DNA from: TMED14 sp965657195
GTDB lineage: Bacteria > Bacteroidota > Bacteroidia > Flavobacteriales > Schleiferiaceae
Direction of reading: 5' to 3'
Length of the DNA stretch: 19,346 bases
Assembly (NCBI GenBank): GCA_965657195.1
Contig: CBFHNK010000028.1
Location: forward strand, 1 to 19,346
The notes below the pieces were generated by a model. That model did no database searches. It was not told where the DNA came from and saw nothing but the letters and a program-made list of their open reading frames with translations. The position numbers and the translations under genes were made by a program. Numbering within the stretch: position 1 is the stretch's first letter; the number at the start of each line of letters is the position of its first letter. Positions 15,464 through 19,346 of this stretch are shown piece by piece.

Positions 15464-15904
15464 TTACTTGCTCACCTTTGAAGCAGGAGCAGTGTTGACG
15501 GGAGTCGTCTCGGCTGCTGCTACATCTTCTACGTTGCCTTTGATGGTCAACACCTTGGTAGGGGTGCCGGCATTGCTGGTCACGGTAACGGTCTTTTGGA
15601 AACGACCTACGCGGCGGGTGTCGTACTTTACCTTGATCGAAGCCTTCTCACCTGGAGCGATGGGGGTTTTGGGCCAAACCGGAACCGTACATCCGCACGA
15701 ACCCACACAGTTGGTGATGATCAAAGGCTCTTTGCCGGTGTTTTTGAAAGTGAATTCGCGCTCGCCGTTTGCGTCCTTCTTAATGTTGCCGTAGTCAATC
15801 GTCTCTTGAGTGAACGAAATCTGGGGCGCGTTGGTGTTGGCCTCTTGGGCGAACGCAAAAGACGATGCCAAAACGACGGCAGCGGCAGTGAAAAAGTGCT
15901 TCAT
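15464..15904 (-). CDS. Secreted DUF1573 domain protein
   Basis: A 146-residue exported protein with a signal peptide (1-19, cleavage FAFA|Q) and a single immunoglobulin-like DUF1573 domain: ISFTQETIDYGNIKKD, REFTFKNTGKEPLII and the cysteine motif NCVGSCGCTVPVWPKTPIAPGE (C66, C70, C72), then strands to about residue 125. The tail is low-complexity and Ala/Thr-rich. The molecular function of the family is not established; the domain is common in exported Bacteroidota proteins. It is a single-gene unit with its own promoter and terminator, divergent from valS. Confidence 0.9.
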   Translation of the reverse strand: MKHFFTAAAVVLASSFAFAQEANTNAPQISFTQETIDYGNIKKDANGEREFTFKNTGKEPLIITNCVGSCGCTVPVWPKTPIAPGEKASIKVKYDTRRVGRFQKTVTVTSNAGTPTKVLTIKGNVEDVAAAETTPVNTAPASKVSK

Positions 15905-15943
15905 GTTGAGTTAAAATTTTGTTGTTGACGAATCAAGCAGGGG

Positions 15944-15976
15944 CAAATGTAACCGATGCGGCGAAACTAACGCAAA
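15944..15976 (-). promoter_or_regulatory. Promoter of the DUF1573 gene
   Basis: On the minus strand TTTG (15976-15973), 21 bases, then a perfect TACATTTG (15951-15944). This is the best two-part promoter in the window. It leaves a leader of roughly 30 bases, AT-rich before the ATG at 15904. Confidence 0.75.
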
Positions 15977-15992
15977 AAAAATGCCACAAGGT

Positions 15993-16000
15993 TACCTTTG
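15993..16000 (+). promoter_or_regulatory. -7 element of the valS promoter
   Basis: A perfect TACCTTTG eight bases before the valS ATG. No TTG was found at 17-23 bases upstream; an A-rich stretch (15974-15981) occupies that area. Confidence 0.6.
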
Positions 16001-16008
16001 CGGTCCCT

Positions 16009-18618
16009 ATGGAAATTCCTTCACAGTACGCTCCGCGCCAGGTTGAACAACGCTGGTACCAAATATGGCTCAAGCACAAGGCTTTTGCCTCGACTCCCGA
16101 CCACCGTCCGGCCTACACGATCGTGATTCCGCCGCCCAACGTGACCGGCGTGCTGCACATGGGGCACATGCTCAACAACACCATTCAGGATGTGCTCGTG
16201 CGCCGCGCCCGCATGCGCGGGTTCAATGCCTGCTGGGTACCCGGAACCGACCACGCGTCGATCGCGACCGAGGCCAAGGTGGTGCAGAAGCTCCGTGCCG
16301 AAGGGATTAAAAAGTCCGACCTTAGCCGCGACGCCTTTTTGGAGCACGCCTGGGAGTGGACGCACAAGCACGGCGGAATCATTCTCGAGCAGCTCAAAGA
16401 GCTCGGAGCCAGCTGCGACTGGGACCGCAACGCATTCACGATGGACGAGGTGCGCAGCGACAGCGTGTACCAGGTGTTCGCCGACCTGCATGCCAAGGGC
16501 TACATCTACCGCGGACTTCGCATGGTGCACTGGGATCCCGAGGCCAAGACTTCGCTCTCGGACGAAGAGGTCATTCACAAAGACATCAACGCCACGCTGT
16601 ACTACGTGAAGTACGAGGTGGTTGAGAAGCCCGGAACCTTTTTAACCGTCGCCACCTCGCGCCCCGAAACCATCATGGGCGACGTGGCCGTGGCCATCAA
16701 CCCCAAAGACGAGCGCTATACCGCGCTACACGGCATGCACGTTCGGGTTCCGATTGGCGGACGCGAAGTGCCCATCATCCTCGACGACTACGTTACCACG
16801 GACTTCGGAACCGGCTGCCTCAAGGTGACTCCGGCCCACGACTGGAACGACTACGCCATCGGCCAAAAGCACGGCCTCGAGGTGCTGGACGTGCTGAACG
16901 AAGATGGAACCCTTAGCGTCCATGGCCTTGTGTACGCTGGCATGGAGCGCTTTGCCGCCCGCAAGAAAGTTGCTGAAGACCTCAAGGCAAGCGGATTCCT
17001 CGCAAAAACCGAAGAGTACGCATCAACCGTTGGAACCAGCGAGCGCACCGGCGCCGTGGTCGAGCCCCGCTTGTCGCTGCAGTGGTGGGTGCGCATGCCC
17101 GAGCTGGCCAAGCCCGCGCTCGATGCGGTGATGTCTGACGAAATTCAGCTGATCCCCGAGAAGTTTAAGAACACGTACCGCCACTGGATGGAGAACGTGA
17201 AGGACTGGTGCATTTCGCGCCAGCTGTGGTGGGGACACCGCATTCCGGCCTACTTCTACGGTCCTGGGGAGCACGACTACGTGGTTGCCTTGAGCGCCGA
17301 AGAGGCGCTCGAGAAGGCCCGCGCGGCCGCAGGCCGCGCGGATCTCACCGCCGCCGACCTTCAGCAGGACCCTGACTGCCTTGACACCTGGTTCTCGAGC
17401 TGGCTTTGGCCGCTGAGCGTCTTTGACGGCATCCGCAACCCCGAAAACCCCGAAATCCAGTACTACTACCCAACCCAGGACCTCGTCACCGCCCCCGAAA
17501 TTCTCTTCTTCTGGGTCGCACGCATGGCCATGGCAGGCTACGAGTATGCGGGCAAGCGTCCGTTCGAACGGGTCTACCTCACGGGAATCGTGCGCGACAA
17601 ACTCGGACGTAAAATGTCCAAGTCCCTCGGAAACTCGCCCGACCCGATCGAGCTCATGGAAACCTACGGTGCCGACGGCGTCCGCATGGGAATGCTGCTG
17701 ACGTCACCGGCGGGCAACGACCTTCCGTTTGATGAATCCCTCTGCGAGCAGGGCCGCAACTTCACCAACAAGGTGTGGAACGCCCTCCGCCTTATTAAAG
17801 GCTGGAACGTATCTGACGACGCCCCCGCCGACGAAGCTGCGGAATGGGCCGTAACTTGGTTCCACAGCCTGCTCGACGCCGAATTGGCGGAGCTGCAGCG
17901 CGATTTTGACCGCTACGCCCTTTCAGAGGCCCTCATGCGCCTGTATAAGCTCACTTGGAACAGCTTCTGCGCCTGGTACCTCGAGCTCGTCAAGCCCGCC
18001 TACGGCCAGCCCATTTCTGCTGGCGTGTACCGCGCCACCGTCGACTTCTTCGAAACCCTAATGGCGGCACTGCACCCCTTCATGCCCTTCCTCACCGAAG
18101 AGGTGTGGCACCTGCTGTCTGAGCGCGCCGAGACCGACTTCCTCGACTTTGCCACGTATCCGACTTCGGGCGGAACCGCTTACGACCCCACCACCTTCGC
18201 CATCATGGAGGAGCACGTGGTCGCCCTGCGCACCTTTAGGGCCGAGAAAAACATCGCCTTTAAGTCTCCGCTCACCGCAGACGCCGCGACCAAGCCCGCC
18301 GCCTGGTCAGCCATCTCCAAACTCACCAACACCCAGTGGGGTGAGGCCGAGGGCGGACTCCCTCTTCGGGCCGGAACCTTTGAGCTCCGCGTCCAAGTTG
18401 CCGCCGACGACATCGACGTCGACGCCGAAATCGCCAAGGCCAAAAAAGAAATCGACTACTACAGCGGCTTTAAGCGCAGTGTAGAGGCCAAGCTATCCAA
18501 CGAAAAATTCGTTGCTGGAGCTCCCGCCGCGGTCGTCGAAGCCGAACGCAAAAAGCTCGCGGACGCGGAATCAAAAATCGAAATTGCCCAAAAGCTGATT
18601 AGTCAGTTAGCTCGTTAG
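16009..18618 (+). CDS. valS: Valyl-tRNA synthetase
   Basis: Charges tRNA-Val with valine in the cytoplasm. It has 869 residues, a class I synthetase. It shows PPPNVTGVLHMGHM with the HIGH-type motif at 50-53, an editing (CP1) domain with TSRPETIMGDVAVAINP, the ValRS-typical DWCISRQLWWGHRIPA stretch, KMSKS (535-539), an anticodon-binding domain with FMPFLTEEVWHLL, and a C-terminal coiled-coil arm (about 800-869). The ATG at 16009 is chosen, eight bases after the -7 element; an upstream in-frame start at 15919 lies before the promoter. The last codons and TAG stop are written in the same short repeat that fills the following intergenic region. Confidence 0.97.
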   Translation: MEIPSQYAPRQVEQRWYQIWLKHKAFASTPDHRPAYTIVIPPPNVTGVLHMGHMLNNTIQDVLVRRARMRGFNACWVPGTDHASIATEAKVVQKLRAEGIKKSDLSRDAFLEHAWEWTHKHGGIILEQLKELGASCDWDRNAFTMDEVRSDSVYQVFADLHAKGYIYRGLRMVHWDPEAKTSLSDEEVIHKDINATLYYVKYEVVEKPGTFLTVATSRPETIMGDVAVAINPKDERYTALHGMHVRVPIGGREVPIILDDYVTTDFGTGCLKVTPAHDWNDYAIGQKHGLEVLDVLNEDGTLSVHGLVYAGMERFAARKKVAEDLKASGFLAKTEEYASTVGTSERTGAVVEPRLSLQWWVRMPELAKPALDAVMSDEIQLIPEKFKNTYRHWMENVKDWCISRQLWWGHRIPAYFYGPGEHDYVVALSAEEALEKARAAAGRADLTAADLQQDPDCLDTWFSSWLWPLSVFDGIRNPENPEIQYYYPTQDLVTAPEILFFWVARMAMAGYEYAGKRPFERVYLTGIVRDKLGRKMSKSLGNSPDPIELMETYGADGVRMGMLLTSPAGNDLPFDESLCEQGRNFTNKVWNALRLIKGWNVSDDAPADEAAEWAVTWFHSLLDAELAELQRDFDRYALSEALMRLYKLTWNSFCAWYLELVKPAYGQPISAGVYRATVDFFETLMAALHPFMPFLTEEVWHLLSERAETDFLDFATYPTSGGTAYDPTTFAIMEEHVVALRTFRAEKNIAFKSPLTADAATKPAAWSAISKLTNTQWGEAEGGLPLRAGTFELRVQVAADDIDVDAEIAKAKKEIDYYSGFKRSVEAKLSNEKFVAGAPAAVVEAERKKLADAESKIEIAQKLISQLAR

Positions 18619-18644
18619 CGAACGAGCGAGGTTGGCTGAGATTA

Positions 18645-18668
18645 GCTCGTTGGCTCGTTGGCTCGTTG
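18645..18668 (+). repeat. Tandem 8-bp repeat, three copies
   Basis: Three perfect copies of GCTCGTTG (18645-18652, 18653-18660, 18661-18668), preceded by looser copies back to the end of valS. The complement, CAACGAGC, recurs in the right arm. Confidence 0.9.
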
Positions 18669-18696
18669 GCCTTTGGCCTTTGGCCTTTGGCTTTTG
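18669..18696 (+). repeat. Tandem 7-bp repeat, four copies
   Basis: Three perfect GCCTTTG units and one GCTTTTG, directly continuing the 8-bp array. The unit has the same core (TTGGC) as the neighbouring array but a shorter period. Confidence 0.9.
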
Positions 18697-18744
18697 GCGC
18701 TTCGCGCTAGGGCCGCTTCCGCGGCTAGGGGCTGCTAGGTAGCC
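18697..18744 (+). repeat. Hairpin cluster A
   Basis: GCGC-TTC-GCGC (18697-18707), linker TAGG, GCCGC-TTCC-GCGGC (18712-18725), linker TAGG, then GGCT...AGCC (18730-18744). The first 19 bases (18697-18715) are identical to 18850-18868 in cluster B. Confidence 0.85.
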
Positions 18745-18812
18745 AAATTTTCCAAATGGATATTTCGCTCAACAACTTGATTTGTTGGCACATAGCCGTT
18801 TCGAGAAATTTG
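18744..18812. promoter_or_regulatory. AT-rich island with promoter-like pairs on both strands
   Basis: On the plus strand TTTG (18781-18784), 20 bases, then GAAATTTG (18805-18812), one mismatch from the -7 consensus, pointing into hairpin cluster B. On the minus strand TTG (18772-18770), 18 bases, then AAAATTTG (18751-18744), pointing into cluster A. A stem CAACAA/TTGTTG (18770-18787) lies between them. Matches in AT-rich DNA are easily fortuitous. Confidence 0.3.
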
Positions 18813-18826
18813 AAAAAAGTAAAATC

Positions 18827-18838
18827 CGGTTATAACCG
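18827..18838. repeat. 12-bp perfect palindrome
   Basis: CGGTTATAACCG is its own reverse complement. The overlapping AACCG-AA-CGGTT (18834-18845) offers an alternative pairing. Either could be an operator-like site or a part of the repeat structure. Confidence 0.6.
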
Positions 18839-18844
18839 AACGGT

Positions 18845-18916
18845 TTGTTGCGCTTCGCGCTAGGGCCGATGTGCGGCTAGGGCTGCATTGCAGCGTGAGC
18901 CGCTATGCGGCAACAA
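18845..18916 (+). repeat. Hairpin cluster B, regular 17-bp period
   Basis: Outer stem TTGTTGC (18845-18851) with GCAACAA (18910-18916) encloses GCGC-TTC-GCGC (18850-18860), GCCGA-TGT-GCGGC (18865-18877), GCTGC-ATT-GCAGC (18882-18894) and GCCGC-TAT-GCGGC (18899-18911). The last three are all 13 bases long and start exactly 17 bases apart. Linkers are TAGG, TAGG and GTGA. The outer stem shares bases with the first and last hairpins, so not all can form at once. Confidence 0.85.
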
Positions 18917-18928
18917 GTTACTAGTAAC
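18917..18928. repeat. 12-bp perfect palindrome
   Basis: GTTACTAGTAAC is its own reverse complement and sits directly after cluster B, before the right-hand repeat arm. Confidence 0.6.
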
Positions 18929-18955
18929 TAGCTACGCGCAAACCAACGAGCCAGC

Positions 18956-19023
18956 CTTGCCAACGAGCTAACCTTGCCAACGAGCTAAGCTTGCCAACGA
19001 GCTAACCTTGCCAACGAGCCAAC
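18956..19023 (-). repeat. Tandem 17-bp repeat, four copies
   Basis: Four contiguous copies on the plus strand of CTTGCCAACGAGCTAAC, with single differences in the second (last base) and fourth copies. Each unit is two TTRGC elements on the minus strand. Looser units continue to about 19069, through the rlmB stop. Confidence 0.92.
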
Positions 19024-19049
19024 CTCGCCAACTAGCCAACCTCGCTAAC

Positions 19050-19346
19050 CTAGCTAAGTTTGCTAAGCCGCTGCATCGACGCCTCATAAAGCGCGATTCC
19101 GGCAGCCACTGAGACGTTGAGTGAGGCGGTTTCGCCGCTGGTGGGGATTTTGGCGGTGGCGTTGCATGCCTTCCAGAGGGCGGGAGAGATTCCGTCTTCT
19201 TCAGAACCCATGATGAGTACGGCGGGACCGCGAAGGTCGCAGTCGGCCAAGGTTCCGGTGGCTTTTTCAGATATTCCGACGATCTGGCAGCCGCTCATTT
19301 CGAGTGAGGTCAGCGCGATGGGAAGCGAGCGCACGCGGCATATTGG
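19050..19346 (-). CDS. rlmB: 23S rRNA (guanosine-2'-O)-methyltransferase RlmB, 5' part beyond window
   Basis: C-terminal 98 residues of a SPOUT (TrmH) family RNA methyltransferase; the frame is open to the right edge. It shows PICRVRSLPIAL at the edge, as after the SAGALEH region of RlmB, then VLIMGSEEDGISP and SLNVSVAAGIALYE, the knotted S-adenosylmethionine-binding motifs. RlmB methylates G2251 of 23S rRNA; another TrmH paralogue remains possible because the N-terminal domain is not visible. The final residues, LSKLS and a TAG stop, are encoded by the TTRGC repeat of the adjacent intergenic region. Confidence 0.82.
   Translation of the reverse strand, partial: PICRVRSLPIALTSLEMSGCQIVGISEKATGTLADCDLRGPAVLIMGSEEDGISPALWKACNATAKIPTSGETASLNVSVAAGIALYEASMQRLSKLS

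Larger units (their letters stand above)
18607..19060. repeat. Composite repeat region between convergent valS and rlmB
   Basis: The 431 bases between the stops (18619-19049), plus a few codons of each gene, hold no convincing gene. In order: a left arm of TTRGC-based short tandem units (18607-18696), a hairpin cluster (18697-18744), an AT-rich island (about 18744-18826), two palindromes, a second hairpin cluster (18845-18916), and a right arm of TTRGC units read on the minus strand (18945-19069). The two arms are complementary, so either strand could fold into one large stem-loop. It may act as a bidirectional terminator; a repeat-family origin is also possible. Confidence 0.85.

Noticed and set aside
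15919..16008. 30-codon N-terminal extension of valS.
   Set aside because: It would cross the TACCTTTG promoter element and the DUF1573 promoter; the family N-terminus begins at 16009.
16021..16578. Long open frame on the minus strand opposite valS (185 codons).
   Set aside because: Antisense shadow of the valS catalytic domain, without promoter or recognisable motif.
18845..18916. tRNA-like layout: 72 bases, 7-bp outer stem and several inner hairpins.
   Set aside because: Inner loops are three bases, not seven; there is no TTC-type T-loop, no anticodon loop and no acceptor end. The outer stem also shares bases with the inner hairpins.
18945..19069. CRISPR array suggested by tandem 17-bp repeats.
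   Set aside because: The units are contiguous, with no unique spacers, too short, degenerate toward one end, and there are no cas genes.

Overview
The window looks like chromosomal DNA of a GC-rich member of the Bacteroidota, probably close to the Flavobacteriales. The evidence is: promoter -7 elements of the form TAnnTTTG before most transcription units; no Shine-Dalgarno sequences; a type IX secretion (T9SS) plug protein; a DUF1573 protein; a Na+-pumping NADH:quinone reductase (NQR) operon with a lipoprotein ApbE; and RecQ, Sua5 and ValRS of Bacteroidota type. There are no rRNA or tRNA genes, insertion sequences or CRISPR arrays. The content is mostly core genome, densely packed.

Layout. 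1-2107 (-): recQ, cut by the left edge. 2176-3746 (+): tatC and lptB, overlapping by one base. 3703-5946 (-): sua5 and the T9SS plug gene; sua5 has its own promoter near the plug gene's 3' end, and sua5 and lptB overlap tail to tail by 44 bp. 6032-12912 (+): nqrABCDEF-apbE, seven genes encoding the NQR complex and the flavin transferase that attaches FMN to NqrB and NqrC. 12916-13113 (-): a 65-residue, four-cysteine, single-helix membrane protein ending 3 bp from apbE; I propose it as an NqrM-like maturation factor. 13153-15393 (-): a PLP aminotransferase followed by murB. 15464-15904 (-): a secreted DUF1573 protein. 16009-18618 (+): valS. 18619-19049: a 431-bp intergenic region made of short repeats and small hairpins. 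19050-19346 (-): the 3' part of rlmB.

The NQR genes form a coherent energy-conserving unit. The covalent-FMN threonines of NqrB and NqrC, the membrane iron-site cysteines of NqrD and NqrE, and the 2Fe-2S, FAD and NADH sites of NqrF can all be seen. A strong intrinsic terminator directly after nqrF lies inside the signal-peptide codons of apbE, which suggests apbE is expressed at a lower level or under translational control.

The points most worth a second look are: (1) the valS-rlmB intergenic region, with short hairpins at a regular spacing joined by TAGG and flanked by inverted arrays of a TTRGC unit; (2) TatC, whose N-terminal acidic patch has become alanine; (3) the candidate NqrM analogue; (4) the terminator inside apbE; and (5) promoters placed 4-8 bases before start codons, implying leaderless or nearly leaderless mRNAs.
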